In this document: piece after piece, positions 45,704 through 55,652 of the stretch
How positions within the stretch are numbered: the stretch's first letter is position 1
Layout: every line of letters starts with the position of its first letter
Assembly (NCBI GenBank): GCA_964641965.1
Contig: CAZXLD010000019.1
Coordinates: 1 to 64,000 of the forward strand
Source of the DNA: JAJDFU01 sp964641965
GTDB taxonomy: Bacteria > Bacteroidota > Bacteroidia > Chitinophagales > Saprospiraceae
Length of the DNA: 64,000 nucleotides
Direction of reading: 5' to 3'
The notes under the pieces: generated by a model
Database searches by the model: none
The model's input: only the letters and a program-made list of their open reading frames with translations
What the model was told of the DNA's origin: nothing
Position numbers and translations under genes: made by a program

Positions 45704-46942
45704 TTATACGTTTTCCAGTTGAATCTTATTCGATTTCCTGCTGGCATACAAAAACCAGGCAATACCTGCCATGAGGATGGCATATACTCCTGAAAACTGG
45801 ATTATGGAGCCCAATGGAATTGCCTCCCCTAGCGAACCTATTATATTTGAGCTAACACCTGTACCCAGCTGTATAGCAGCTACTAACATCCCCGAAACAG
45901 TCGCGGACAGATGAGGAAATTCATCAGTACCAAGACTTATGGAATAGGGAAAGTAAAACGACAAACCCAGGCCCGCGATGATCAGGGCCGTATAATTCAA
46001 TGCAGTTCCCTGGAGGAATGGGATGGAAACAAAAACCCCTGCCACTACAATCGGCACTGAAAAATGTAGTACTCTGAGGTCAAACCGCAAGGCTCCTAAT
46101 GTAAATAATAGCCTCCCTACAGCAATAGCCCCCCAGAATAAAGAAAGTCCTAAAGAAGCACTTGCCAGAGACAAGCCGGCTTGTTGCTCAAGATAAATGG
46201 GGGCAAAATTTCCAAAAGTTGCTTCACATGCCCCGTAGAGAAAGACAATGGTGAAGAAAAGCCACAAGCGACCGGGAATACCTTTCTGCTTGACGGTAGA
46301 CGTTGAAGGAACAGCCTCTTTCAAGGGCATGGAAATCGGGACGGACCAAATCCAGGTCAGCAAAAAAACAATTCCTATTACAAGACCTGCTCCCCACCAT
46401 ACGCCAATACTGGAAAAATAACTAAGAATCAGTGCGCTTACTGCAGTACCCAGACCTAGTAAAATGTGTAATCCGGTAACTGCTGAAGCTTCTTTCCCGG
46501 GAAAGAAACTGTACGCATACGGATTAATGGCCGAAATAGTCAATCCAAAACCAGTGCCCAAGGCTGCCGTACCTGCAAGCAATAGGCCAAAGGGTAAAAA
46601 TCCTGTGCCAAGCGCAAAATGACTCGCTCCAAAAAGAGCCATGGACAGCACATTGGCAACCAATCCTGCCTGAAGGACCCTTTTCATTCCCCATTGTCTA
46701 GCCAAAACCGGCACCGAAAAGGAGGAAAGGATTGCCAGTATGATTTGAGGGGTAAATAGCAACCCGTACTGTCCACCGGAGAGGTTATGAAATTCCGGAT
46801 TCGTGAAAATAGGTCCGGCGGCTGGATAAAGGATGAGGGAAACCCCTTGTAAAAATCCACTTAAATAGACGATTCCGATCGCAGATAGGCTGGCTTTCAT
46901 TAGTTTACTTTGAGTCGAATGGACTAGGACAGCATTGTCCAA
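45704..46942 (-). CDS. MFS transporter
   Basis: The 412-residue protein has about twelve hydrophobic segments and an MFS-type loop after segment 2 (ARQWGMKRVLQAG). Substrate is unknown; the flanking glycoside-hydrolase and dehydrogenase genes suggest a sugar or sugar acid. Its start overlaps the GH133-like gene's end by 19 bases. Confidence 0.87.
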   Translation of the reverse strand: MDNAVLVHSTQSKLMKASLSAIGIVYLSGFLQGVSLILYPAAGPIFTNPEFHNLSGGQYGLLFTPQIILAILSSFSVPVLARQWGMKRVLQAGLVANVLSMALFGASHFALGTGFLPFGLLLAGTAALGTGFGLTISAINPYAYSFFPGKEASAVTGLHILLGLGTAVSALILSYFSSIGVWWGAGLVIGIVFLLTWIWSVPISMPLKEAVPSTSTVKQKGIPGRLWLFFTIVFLYGACEATFGNFAPIYLEQQAGLSLASASLGLSLFWGAIAVGRLLFTLGALRFDLRVLHFSVPIVVAGVFVSIPFLQGTALNYTALIIAGLGLSFYFPYSISLGTDEFPHLSATVSGMLVAAIQLGTGVSSNIIGSLGEAIPLGSIIQFSGVYAILMAGIAWFLYASRKSNKIQLENV

Positions 46943-48861
46943 ACTTTGATCAACATTCCAATGGACCAGGCTTGCTGTACACAGCCTTTCCCCATCGAAG
47001 GATTAGCTCCATCAAATACTTCAGAAATCCCGTTCAGGCAATCTTCTTCGTAAAAATGGTGCCGCAAGACAGCAGATTGGGTTCGAACATGGTACTTTGC
47101 TACTTCTGAATACTGATGGACCTTCAGATAAGCTAAGGCCCATTCCCCCCAGAGAAAAGCCCAGACGGTTCCCTGGTGATAAGCCGTGTCCCGTTGCCAG
47201 ACACCTCCTTGGTAAATCGGCTTAAAGTCCGGGTGATCCATTGCAAGAGAACGCAAACCGACGTCTGTGTATAGTTTTTCCTCTACAACCGACAACACAC
47301 TACCTGCCTCTTCGGCTGTAAGCGGGGAAAAGGGCAAGCTTACAGCATAAATCTGATTGGGGCGGATAGATTCATCGGCAGGTTGGCCAGGAACCACTAC
47401 ATCGTTCAGGTAACCCTGTTCATTGAAGAAATAGGACCGAAAAGCTTCTCTACATTTATTAGTTGCTGTTTTATATGTACCTACATCTTTTCCCAGTTCT
47501 TTCCCAAGAGCTTCGTAAATGCAGAGCGCATTATACCATAAGGCATTCACCTCGACCGGACATCCATGCCGGGGCGTTACCACATAGTCACCTACCCGGG
47601 CATCCATCCAGGTAAGCTGAGCAATCCCCTCACCTCCATAAAGTAATCCTTCCGCAGTAACATGGATCTGAAATCGCGTTCCGTTAAAATGGGCTTCCAA
47701 AATCTCTTCAAGCTGAGGAAATACCTCCTCTACAAAACTTAGATCCTCAAACTTTTCATAATACTCGTATAAAACTACAAAGAGCCACAAAGTAGCATCA
47801 ATGGTATTGTATTCAGGCAATTCACCCTGGTCCGGGAAGCGGTTGGGTAACATCCCCTGGTCCAGGTATTGAAGAAATGTGCGTAAAATCGATCTGGATG
47901 CGTTTGCTTTCCCAAGGGCAATAGTGAGTCCGCGCATGGCAATCATGGCATCCCTTCCCCAATCCATAAACCAATGATAACCCGCAATCAAGGAATAGCT
48001 ATTTGAAGACGCGCGCCAAACTAAAAATTGGTCTCCGCTAATTGCAAAGTCGTTCAAAACCGGTTCCTTACCAATATCCAAAGCGTCGATCCGGATTTGT
48101 TCCTGACTCCGTAACTTTTCGGGGTCTTCAGAGAGCTTCTCTTTTTCAGTAGAAAAAATCAAATGGACTTCCTGGCCAGGATCCAACAATACTTTTATTT
48201 GCCCAATACTCTTGGCATCTTCCTGGAAATCCAACCCTCTTGCCTCCTCTCTTTCATACTGGAATTGGTAAAACCAGGCCTCGTTCGAGTGAAAATCACC
48301 TCTTGAAAAGCTGATGTACAAGGGTATTGCTCCATAATGAGCAAACAACTCCAATTGCCTTTCTTCAATCTGGTTATGAAAAAAATCGAAGTAATCATTA
48401 GCCTGAAACAAGGCATGGTAATCCCGATAAACAAATAAGGGATTTAAGGATAATTGAAACGAGATTTCCCCTGTATTTCTATAGGATACTACCGTAGTAT
48501 TTGACCCATATACCATGAAAATCGTCTTATCGATTTTATACGGCCCTGCCTGAAACACAGCCTTCGGGAAGCTGCTTCTATCAAAACTGGACAGGTATCG
48601 ATAGCCTTCCGGATAGGTAACTCCTGGGTATTTATTGGTGGAGAAGGCAACTTGGCCGGCTTTTCCCTCGACTGATTCCTCTATTTTGGATACGAATACC
48701 ATTCGGTCGCCAGGTGGCTTTTGCGCAGCAACCAATAAACCGTGGTAGCGACGGGTGTTGACTCCAAATATAGTACTGGAGGCATATCCTCCAATACCAT
48801 TGGTTACCAGCCACTCTCGATTGATCAGAGCTTGGAGGTCAGGGTTGTTGTAGTATTGCAT
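46924..48861 (-). CDS. GH133-type amylo-alpha-1,6-glucosidase (glycogen-debranching-like)
   Basis: The N-terminal domain opens with REWLVTNGIGGYASSTIFG and NTRRYHGLLVA, the family signature. The C-terminal (alpha/alpha)6 domain has AGYHWFMDWGRDAMIAMRGL, EYNTIDATLWLFV and GGVWQRDTAYHQGTVWAFLW, with acidic residues expected for catalysis. It should remove alpha-1,6 glucosyl units, or a related alpha-glucoside. I prefer the ATG at 48861 (MQYYNNPD) because the earlier frame overlaps the upstream gene. Confidence 0.88.
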   Translation of the reverse strand: MQYYNNPDLQALINREWLVTNGIGGYASSTIFGVNTRRYHGLLVAAQKPPGDRMVFVSKIEESVEGKAGQVAFSTNKYPGVTYPEGYRYLSSFDRSSFPKAVFQAGPYKIDKTIFMVYGSNTTVVSYRNTGEISFQLSLNPLFVYRDYHALFQANDYFDFFHNQIEERQLELFAHYGAIPLYISFSRGDFHSNEAWFYQFQYEREEARGLDFQEDAKSIGQIKVLLDPGQEVHLIFSTEKEKLSEDPEKLRSQEQIRIDALDIGKEPVLNDFAISGDQFLVWRASSNSYSLIAGYHWFMDWGRDAMIAMRGLTIALGKANASRSILRTFLQYLDQGMLPNRFPDQGELPEYNTIDATLWLFVVLYEYYEKFEDLSFVEEVFPQLEEILEAHFNGTRFQIHVTAEGLLYGGEGIAQLTWMDARVGDYVVTPRHGCPVEVNALWYNALCIYEALGKELGKDVGTYKTATNKCREAFRSYFFNEQGYLNDVVVPGQPADESIRPNQIYAVSLPFSPLTAEEAGSVLSVVEEKLYTDVGLRSLAMDHPDFKPIYQGGVWQRDTAYHQGTVWAFLWGEWALAYLKVHQYSEVAKYHVRTQSAVLRHHFYEEDCLNGISEVFDGANPSMGKGCVQQAWSIGMLIKVWTMLS

Positions 48862-48880
48862 GGGTTTGGTGAAATATGGA

Positions 48881-51550
48881 TTAACTTGTTTGAGATGCCT
48901 CCGCATACATCTTGAAACCAACCCGGTCAATCAACTCGGCTACCAAGCCTGTCCACCCAGTTTGATGTGATGCCCCCACTCCTCTGGCCGTGTCGCCATG
49001 AAAATACTCGTAGAAAAGCACTAGATCCCTGTAATGAGGATCGTAATGATATTCATTATAACTACCATGCACAGGGCGCTGCCCTTTTTCATCTGGCATA
49101 AAGATATTAATCAGGCGCAGGGAAATATCGTCTGCAGCCTCCTCCAAGGTCACCCATCTACCCGATCCAGTCGGGCATTCAACTTTCATGCCGTCTTCAA
49201 AATAGTAATGATAGGTTCGGAGTGCCTGAATAATTAAATAATTCATAGGCATCCAAACTGGTCCTCTCCAATTTGAATTTCCTCCAAACAATCGGTTTGT
49301 AGATTCACCGGGTTCGTATTTCAAGCCAAACTCTTCTCCATTGATGTTGACCGTATAGGGTGTCTCGTGGGTTTTTGAAATCGACCGTATGCCACCTGGG
49401 CTCAAGAATTCGTTTTCATCCAATAAAGCCTCTAAAAGTCGAGAAAGCCGATCCCTAGGGACCAAAGAAAGTAAGATATCCTTCCCTTCGTGAAATTCTT
49501 CAATGACCAAGTTCTCATTATTCTCTCTTCGATAGGTCATAAACCACTTTAGGCGCTTTTGAAAATCCGGTAGTTTCTCCAGCTTTTCACAGTCCAGGAC
49601 CAGGGTCGCAAACAAGGTGGAAAGACCTACCAACGACCTGACCTTCAATGGAATATATTGCCCGTTGGGCATAGCGAGGATATCATAGAAAAACCCTTGT
49701 TCTTCATCCCACGCACCAAACCAATCCTCCCCAATCTGATTCAGTGAAGTTGCTATGTACACGAAGTGTTCAAAGAACTTGGTTGCCACATCCTCATAGG
49801 CGACTTCATCCTCACCCAGAATCAGCGCTATTTCCAGCATGTTCAAACAATACATGGCCATCCAGGCAGTTCCGTCTGCCTGCTCTAAATGCCCACCTCC
49901 AGGGATAAAGCTACTCCGGTCAAATACACCGATGTTGTCCAGGCCTAGAAAGCCACCCTCAAATACATTATTGCCGTTGTGGTCCTTTTGGTTTACCCAC
50001 CAGGTAAAATTGATGAGCAATTTTTGGAACACCCGTTTCAGAAAATCTTTGTCTTTTATCCCATTCTGCTCCGCATCTATTTTATAAACCTGTAAACAAG
50101 CCCATGCATGCACCGGAGGATTGACATCACCAAACGCCCATTCATAGGCAGGTAATTGCCCATTGGGATGCATGTACCATTCCCGCAGGAAGAGGACCAA
50201 TTGACCTTTTGCAAATTCGGCATCCAACATCGCCAAAGGGATGCAATGAAAAGCCAAATCCCATGCAGCATACCAAGGGTACTCCCACTTGTCGGGCATG
50301 GAAATGATATCCTCATTATTCAGCGTCTTCCAATTGCTGTTTCGTCCACTTTTTCTTCCCTCCGGAGGCGGTGACATACCTGGATCACCATCCAACCAGC
50401 GGGGTATATCAATATTGTAGTACTGTTTGGTCCACAGCATTCCAGCAAATGCTTGACGTTGCACATTTACTAACTCTGAATGATCTCCACTTTGCAGGGA
50501 TTGATAAAAGGCATTCGCTTCCTGAATCCTTTGATCAAAGATGGATTCAAAAGTGGAACCCAATGGATCAGAAATTTCACTTTCTTCAGCTACCAGTCGC
50601 AGGCTTAGCTGAGCTTGTTCCTGATAAACCAGATTGAACCGATAAACGGGTGCTACTTTCGTACCGTCTCTTTTACTTTGGATCCAGTCAAAATCCTGCT
50701 CTACTATTGCCTTGTGAAAAGCATCCTTCACAAAAGGACTCTCATTGGGCAAGCCAAAAATACGCTCAGCGTTCGTTTCATTTTCTGTGAACAACAACCG
50801 TTCAGGATCTGAAAAATAGAGCCTGTAATTGCCGATCTCCGGATGTTTTATCCGGATAAACGCCTTCCCGTTTTCTTCTGCCCACTCTAGGTGAGGTTTT
50901 TCCTCCATCAGACCAAATGTCCAAAGGTTTCGGAACCATAAGGTTGGAAGTACCCAAATAGGTGCTTGCTCACGACCTCGATTATGAATGTTGATCCGGA
51001 TCAATAGGTCTTCTTCTGCGCCCTTTGCATACTCAGTAACTATATCAAAGTAATTGTTGGTGTGAAAAGCCGGCGTATCTAATAATTCATACTCTGCTTC
51101 CTCTTTTGACCGGTGCTGATTGGTATGAACCAAATCGTCGTAAGGAAAGGCTTCGTGGGCATATTTGTAGAGATGCTTCATGTAGGCATGAGTAGGCAAA
51201 TTATCGAGGTAGAAGTACAACTCTTTCACATCTTCCCCGTGATTGCCCTCTGGCCCGGTAAGTCCGAATAGCCGCTCTTTTAAAATCGGATCATTTCCAT
51301 TCCAAAGCGCCACAGCAAAACAGATTCGCTGCATCTCATCCGAGATACCCGCCAATCCATCTTCTCCCCAACGGTACACCCGAGAGCGGGCATGATCATG
51401 TGGAAGGAAGTCCCAGGCTTCGCCATGCTCACTGTAATCCTCTCGTACCGTACCCCATTGGCGTTCACTGAGATAGGGGCCCCACTTCAGCCATTTTTTT
51501 CCTTCCTGATAGGTTTCCTGCAGGCGTTTATGTTCTTGTGTTTGGTTCAT
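48881..51550 (-). CDS. GH63-related glucosidase
   Basis: The 889-residue protein matches the large cytosolic glucosidase family related to GH63: YLSERQWGTVREDYS, DHARSRVYRWGEDGLAGISD, ALWNGNDPILKERLFGLTGP, WEYPWYAAWDLAFHCIPL and WRGPVWMPMNYLII. There is no signal peptide. Relatives act on small alpha-glucosides or mannosyl/glucosyl-glycerate, but the substrate here is open. It is flanked by an SDR gene (30 bases upstream) and the GH133-like gene (19 bases downstream). Confidence 0.88.
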   Translation of the reverse strand: MNQTQEHKRLQETYQEGKKWLKWGPYLSERQWGTVREDYSEHGEAWDFLPHDHARSRVYRWGEDGLAGISDEMQRICFAVALWNGNDPILKERLFGLTGPEGNHGEDVKELYFYLDNLPTHAYMKHLYKYAHEAFPYDDLVHTNQHRSKEEAEYELLDTPAFHTNNYFDIVTEYAKGAEEDLLIRINIHNRGREQAPIWVLPTLWFRNLWTFGLMEEKPHLEWAEENGKAFIRIKHPEIGNYRLYFSDPERLLFTENETNAERIFGLPNESPFVKDAFHKAIVEQDFDWIQSKRDGTKVAPVYRFNLVYQEQAQLSLRLVAEESEISDPLGSTFESIFDQRIQEANAFYQSLQSGDHSELVNVQRQAFAGMLWTKQYYNIDIPRWLDGDPGMSPPPEGRKSGRNSNWKTLNNEDIISMPDKWEYPWYAAWDLAFHCIPLAMLDAEFAKGQLVLFLREWYMHPNGQLPAYEWAFGDVNPPVHAWACLQVYKIDAEQNGIKDKDFLKRVFQKLLINFTWWVNQKDHNGNNVFEGGFLGLDNIGVFDRSSFIPGGGHLEQADGTAWMAMYCLNMLEIALILGEDEVAYEDVATKFFEHFVYIATSLNQIGEDWFGAWDEEQGFFYDILAMPNGQYIPLKVRSLVGLSTLFATLVLDCEKLEKLPDFQKRLKWFMTYRRENNENLVIEEFHEGKDILLSLVPRDRLSRLLEALLDENEFLSPGGIRSISKTHETPYTVNINGEEFGLKYEPGESTNRLFGGNSNWRGPVWMPMNYLIIQALRTYHYYFEDGMKVECPTGSGRWVTLEEAADDISLRLINIFMPDEKGQRPVHGSYNEYHYDPHYRDLVLFYEYFHGDTARGVGASHQTGWTGLVAELIDRVGFKMYAEASQTS

Positions 51551-51580
51551 ATTGCTACTTGGTCTTAAGTGCCTAAAAAT

Positions 51581-52393
51581 TTATCCGTTGTCTCTGAACC
51601 CTGGATACAGGGCCATACCGCCATCTACTACAATCGTCTGTCCATGGATGTAATCACTTTCATCCGAAGAAAGCCATACCGTCACATTTCCGATATCTTT
51701 TGGGATACCCACCCGACCGTATGGAATCAATTTGAGCAACTCCTTCTCTGCTTCTTCTGTCTCCCAAGCCATGCGATTTATGGGAGTTTTGATGGCGCCA
51801 GGTGCGATGCTGTTAACCCGGATTCCCTTTTCGCCTAATTCCTGGGCAATGGATTTCATAAATAACATGACCCCTCCCTTGGAGGCAGCATAATTCACAT
51901 GACCGGCCCAAGGAATAAGTTCGTGTACCGAGCTCATACATATAATCTTTCCCAAAGCAGAGGAAACATCCGGCCGAGGGCCCCTGCGCAAAAACTCCCG
52001 GGTAGCTTCCTGGGCACAAAGAAACTGGCCCGTTAAATTTACGCTGAGCACCCGGTTCCATTGATCCAGGGTCATATCAACGAATGGAGCATCCTTTTGC
52101 AAGCCCGCATTGTTGACCAAAATATCGACTGTTCCGAAAGTGTTAATTGCTTTCTTAAACATCGCTTCCACCTGCTCTGGCTGGCTCACATCTGCCTGAA
52201 AAGGAAAAGCCTTGCTGGTGGATCTTTCGATCTCGATCACCGTTTCTTCAGCCCCTTTGCTGTTTCCTCCGTAGTTTACAACCACATTTGCACCTGCCTC
52301 TCCAAGAGCTATAGCACAAGCTTTTCCAATACCGGAGCTTCCGCCGGTAACGATTGCAGTTTGCCCTTTCAGGCTGATTTTGGCTTTTTCCAT
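51581..52393 (-). CDS. SDR-family glucose 1-dehydrogenase-like oxidoreductase
   Basis: The classical SDR signs are present: VTGGSSGIGKACA, NNAG, the catalytic Ser in ICMSSVHELIPW, YAASKGG and IAPGAIKTPINR. The match to glucose 1-dehydrogenases (HELIPW, GQTIVVDGGMALYP) is good. It would oxidise glucose or a related sugar released by the neighbouring hydrolases (inferred). Confidence 0.87.
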   Translation of the reverse strand: MEKAKISLKGQTAIVTGGSSGIGKACAIALGEAGANVVVNYGGNSKGAEETVIEIERSTSKAFPFQADVSQPEQVEAMFKKAINTFGTVDILVNNAGLQKDAPFVDMTLDQWNRVLSVNLTGQFLCAQEATREFLRRGPRPDVSSALGKIICMSSVHELIPWAGHVNYAASKGGVMLFMKSIAQELGEKGIRVNSIAPGAIKTPINRMAWETEEAEKELLKLIPYGRVGIPKDIGNVTVWLSSDESDYIHGQTIVVDGGMALYPGFRDNG

Positions 52394-52430
52394 TTATATT
52401 TTTTTAAAAATTGCTTTGGCATTCACGCCT

Positions 52431-52931
52431 TTAATCTATCTCACTTTTATCGATGGCCCTACCTTTGTTGGCGGATACGAATGGCCAGTATTTTGTTCCC
52501 CGCTTAAAATTACCCTCCGGATCTCCTTTCCATTTGCGAAGAACGCCCTTACTGTATTGAACCACCAAATGGCCATCTACAATATCCCAAGCCTCTACAT
52601 CGATTGAGGCGGTGTATCCATTCGAGACTGCCCACGCACAGTAGCCCCCAAACCAAACCTTGTACTTCTCGGGATTGGAGTCAAATCGTTTTTTGTTATC
52701 CAGAGAAGCAAACTGATAAATGGCTCCTTTGTAATCAGATTGGAACTCAGACTGTCCCTTAACAGGCCTTCCCTCGGTGAAATAGGCAACAGGATCATAC
52801 CCTTTCAAAATGACTCCTTTCCTATTCAGGTTGGCAAAAGTATCCGGATCCGGGGAAGGTTCCAGCTTTTGAGCTATAGCTGGAAAAATGCCGGTCAACA
52901 GAAAAAGAAAGGCTATGAACAATGGTCTCAT
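52431..52931 (-). CDS. Secreted YHS-domain protein
   Basis: A signal peptide (MRPLFIAFLFLLTGIFPAIA) precedes a YHS-like domain: LKGYDPVAYFTEGRPVKGQS, YQFASLDNKKRFDSNPEKY and FGGYCAWAVSNG. YHS domains are linked to metals such as copper. I chose the ATG at 52931 because it begins the signal peptide. It lies 16 bases after the VOC gene. Confidence 0.87.
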   Translation of the reverse strand: MRPLFIAFLFLLTGIFPAIAQKLEPSPDPDTFANLNRKGVILKGYDPVAYFTEGRPVKGQSEFQSDYKGAIYQFASLDNKKRFDSNPEKYKVWFGGYCAWAVSNGYTASIDVEAWDIVDGHLVVQYSKGVLRKWKGDPEGNFKRGTKYWPFVSANKGRAIDKSEID

Positions 52932-52947
52932 GGTTGTTAGATTTGGT

Positions 52948-53952
52948 TTAATCAAAAAGGAATAAAGCGTGCCCATCACTATCGCGTATCATCAGCGTGT
53001 GCACCTTATCTTTCCCAAAACCAGGAAGGATGACTATGCCTTGGGAAATAATATCTGCGTTTTGGTTTTGTAACTCCTGATACAGTTCATCCAGATCATA
53101 CACCTGGATATGGGTGTGCCAATGCCATAGGTCCGTTGCCCGGCTATCGACAGGAAAGGGCCTACCTCCGGGGGGTGCGAGATAGTCGAGAAATTCTACT
53201 CCAACCCCCTTTTGTGCCCGCAGACCGGTAATGATCAGGTGGGCTCCAAACACTTGATTTAGGTGCTCCTGCTCTGTACCGTAATTCTCGCTATTCCCGG
53301 CCACCTTCAAGCCTATTTGATCCTCATAGAAACGGGTAGACTCGTCTGTGTCGGAAATACCTATCGCGGTATGGTCGACCCCCAAAAAGAGTTTATCAGT
53401 AGGCTGTTGCCAGCGAGTATCCCCTTTTCCTTCCGGAAAGTGGATGATCTCCAGATTATGCCCATCCGGATCCCGGAAATAGAAGGCACTGATCCCGGCA
53501 GCGGCAGGAAGGTAGTCCGGCAATGTTTGTGGTGCCGTGGATACATGCTGAACCTTATAATCCCTGAGTCGCTCATAAGCCGCCTCCATATCGTTTACCA
53601 CAATAGCTATATGTTGAAACCAGAGATCGTTGCTTCGGGAGTCAGCCGGGATAGGCAATTGCCGGTCCTCTTGGAGAAATTCGATAAGTTCGATTTGTTC
53701 ATTTCCCAATTGCAACACGGCTATCCGGGCTTTTAGTCCGTCATCCTGAAATCCAAGCAAGCGTTGTAGCTCTTGCCCAGCCCATTCGTATTCATCCACT
53801 TTCTGAAAAGTCAGGACCTCCTCGTAGAACGGAAGGATTTCCTCCAGGCTGGATACCGTCAAGCTTACCCGGTGCACTTGACGGGCTGATTGGCCGATCA
53901 GGGTACCGAAGCTTAGCAGCAGCAGAAAGATCAGCTGGATCACCTTCTTCAT
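52948..53952 (-). CDS. Secreted VOC (glyoxalase/dioxygenase-fold) protein, two modules
   Basis: After a signal peptide (MKKVIQLIFLLLLSFGTLIG), two VOC modules follow: first from VHRVSLTVSSLEEILPFYEE to RDPDGHNLEIIHFP, second from GVDHTAIGISDTDESTRFYE to RDSDGHALFLFD. His and Glu positions expected for metal are present. The reaction is unknown. Export is unusual for a glyoxalase-type protein. Confidence 0.83.
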   Translation of the reverse strand: MKKVIQLIFLLLLSFGTLIGQSARQVHRVSLTVSSLEEILPFYEEVLTFQKVDEYEWAGQELQRLLGFQDDGLKARIAVLQLGNEQIELIEFLQEDRQLPIPADSRSNDLWFQHIAIVVNDMEAAYERLRDYKVQHVSTAPQTLPDYLPAAAGISAFYFRDPDGHNLEIIHFPEGKGDTRWQQPTDKLFLGVDHTAIGISDTDESTRFYEDQIGLKVAGNSENYGTEQEHLNQVFGAHLIITGLRAQKGVGVEFLDYLAPPGGRPFPVDSRATDLWHWHTHIQVYDLDELYQELQNQNADIISQGIVILPGFGKDKVHTLMIRDSDGHALFLFD

Positions 53953-53999
53953 GTCTGAAAAATTCAATTGAGAGAAAAGTTGGTTCTTCGTTTTGTTGC

Positions 54000-55535
54000 T
54001 TACAGCACTTTCTGAATCAGGTGATCACCAACTCGTAATGCCTGCGCGATGATGGTCAAACCAGGATTAACTGCCGAGCTGGACGGGAAGAAACTGCCAT
54101 CCACCACATAGAGGTTTTCGACTTCATGGGCCCGACATAAAGGGTTGAGGGCTGAGGTCTTCGGGTCATTTCCAAACCGTACCGTTCCACATTGGTGGGC
54201 CGTTCCGGCGAGGGGGATTTTTTTGCCCAGGTATACATTGTTGGGTAACAAATGGGTTTCACAACCTACATGCTCCAGTATCCACTGAAGCTTCTTTTTC
54301 AGCCGTTTATGTCCCTCCATATTATTCTCCGTGTAGTGCAACTGAATGCGTCCATCGGATTGGAGCGTTACTCGATTATTGGGATCGGGAAGGTCTTCTG
54401 ACGTCATCCAAAAATCAAGGGCATGCTTGGCTACATAATCCAGTGCCAATCCGGGAGCAAAACCCGGGGCATCCTCCCGAAACATGAGCTGATCCGATTT
54501 CCCCAGCATTTGAATGTGGCCGAGTGGGTACTCAAAGTCATCGCTCCCAAAGTAGAAGTCATTCAACCCGATCGTTTTCCCGAATAAAGTTGAGTTGGGC
54601 TTTCTAGACAAAGCCAGAAGTGCTGAATTGTTGTGAGCCATATAATGACGCCCTACCACGCCCGAACCATTTGCCAAACCTTCGGGATATTTATCGTCTG
54701 CAGAACGGAGTAATAAGGCTGCTGAATTAATAGCCCCGCAAGCGACCACAACGATATCTCCTGAATAGATTTCAGTTGCTTCATGCCGATGCACTACCAC
54801 TTCTGTCACTCGGGAACCGTCTGCACTGGTAGTCAGTTTTTCCACGAAACTACCGGTCAGTAAAGTGACATTTGGGTGCTGCACAGCTGGTTTGATTCCA
54901 ATCACATGGGAGTCGGCTTTTGATTCAGAAGGATCCGGGAAACCATCAAAGCGATCTAATACGGGAGGTGCTTCTCCTGGAATTCCGTCTGCAGTGCGCA
55001 CCCCAATTGGAAGCGGAAACGGGTTCAGGCCCAATTCCTCCATGTCATTAAATAACTCCTGAATTCGGGGCTCGTGCGGCAATGGGCCGTATGCATAAGG
55101 TTCGCTCGATTGCGGTTCTGTTGGATCTATTCCCCGTTCACCATGTACATGGTAAAGCTTTTCTGCCTGATTGTAATAGGATTCCAACTCGTTGTAGCTG
55201 ATTGGCCAAGCTGGAGAAATACCACCGTGGTGATGGACTTCTTCAAAGTCTTGCTCGCGCATCCGTAGCAGTGCGGACCCATATACCTTTGTATTTCCAC
55301 CCACACAGTAGTGTATTCCCGGATGGAACTCTTTTCCGTTTTTGTCCAGCCAGCTTTCTTTGGCTTTGTATTTGGCATCCAGAAAGACAGCCTGTGTACT
55401 CCAGTTATCTTTTTCTTTAGGGATATATTCTCCTCTTTCTAGAATTAAAATCTTCTTCCCCGTGGAGGCCAGCTTGTAGGCTAGTGTGCCTCCGCCGGCA
55501 CCGGTTCCAATAATAATGATATCGTAATGGGTCAT
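54000..55535 (-). CDS. GMC-family FAD-dependent oxidoreductase
   Basis: It begins MTHYDIIIIGTGAGGGTLAY, the FAD-binding GxGxxG, and continues with LILERG and HYCVGGNTKVYGSALLR. The C-terminus has GTAHQCGTVRFG with the catalytic His, and NLYVVDGSFFPSSSAVNPGL. It should oxidise a sugar or alcohol. It is first in the leftward run; a palindrome that could be an operator lies 48 bases before its start. Confidence 0.9.
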   Translation of the reverse strand: MTHYDIIIIGTGAGGGTLAYKLASTGKKILILERGEYIPKEKDNWSTQAVFLDAKYKAKESWLDKNGKEFHPGIHYCVGGNTKVYGSALLRMREQDFEEVHHHGGISPAWPISYNELESYYNQAEKLYHVHGERGIDPTEPQSSEPYAYGPLPHEPRIQELFNDMEELGLNPFPLPIGVRTADGIPGEAPPVLDRFDGFPDPSESKADSHVIGIKPAVQHPNVTLLTGSFVEKLTTSADGSRVTEVVVHRHEATEIYSGDIVVVACGAINSAALLLRSADDKYPEGLANGSGVVGRHYMAHNNSALLALSRKPNSTLFGKTIGLNDFYFGSDDFEYPLGHIQMLGKSDQLMFREDAPGFAPGLALDYVAKHALDFWMTSEDLPDPNNRVTLQSDGRIQLHYTENNMEGHKRLKKKLQWILEHVGCETHLLPNNVYLGKKIPLAGTAHQCGTVRFGNDPKTSALNPLCRAHEVENLYVVDGSFFPSSSAVNPGLTIIAQALRVGDHLIQKVL

Positions 55536-55582
55536 GGTACTTTTTCTTTCACACAAAGTAATTTGATCCACAACCAGAAGGA

Positions 55583-55598
55583 TGTTACCAAGGTAACA
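55583..55598. promoter_or_regulatory. Palindrome TGTTACC-AA-GGTAACA, candidate Crp/Fnr operator
   Basis: Perfect 7-base arms with a 2-base spacer give a 16-base dyad, the size and style of Crp/Fnr-family sites. It lies between the Crp/Fnr-like gene and the GMC gene, 48 bases upstream of the latter's start. Confidence 0.6.
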
Positions 55599-55652
55599 AG
55601 CTCGAAAAATTTAGGATGACTTTAAGAATTGTCTAAAAACACTGCTTGTAGC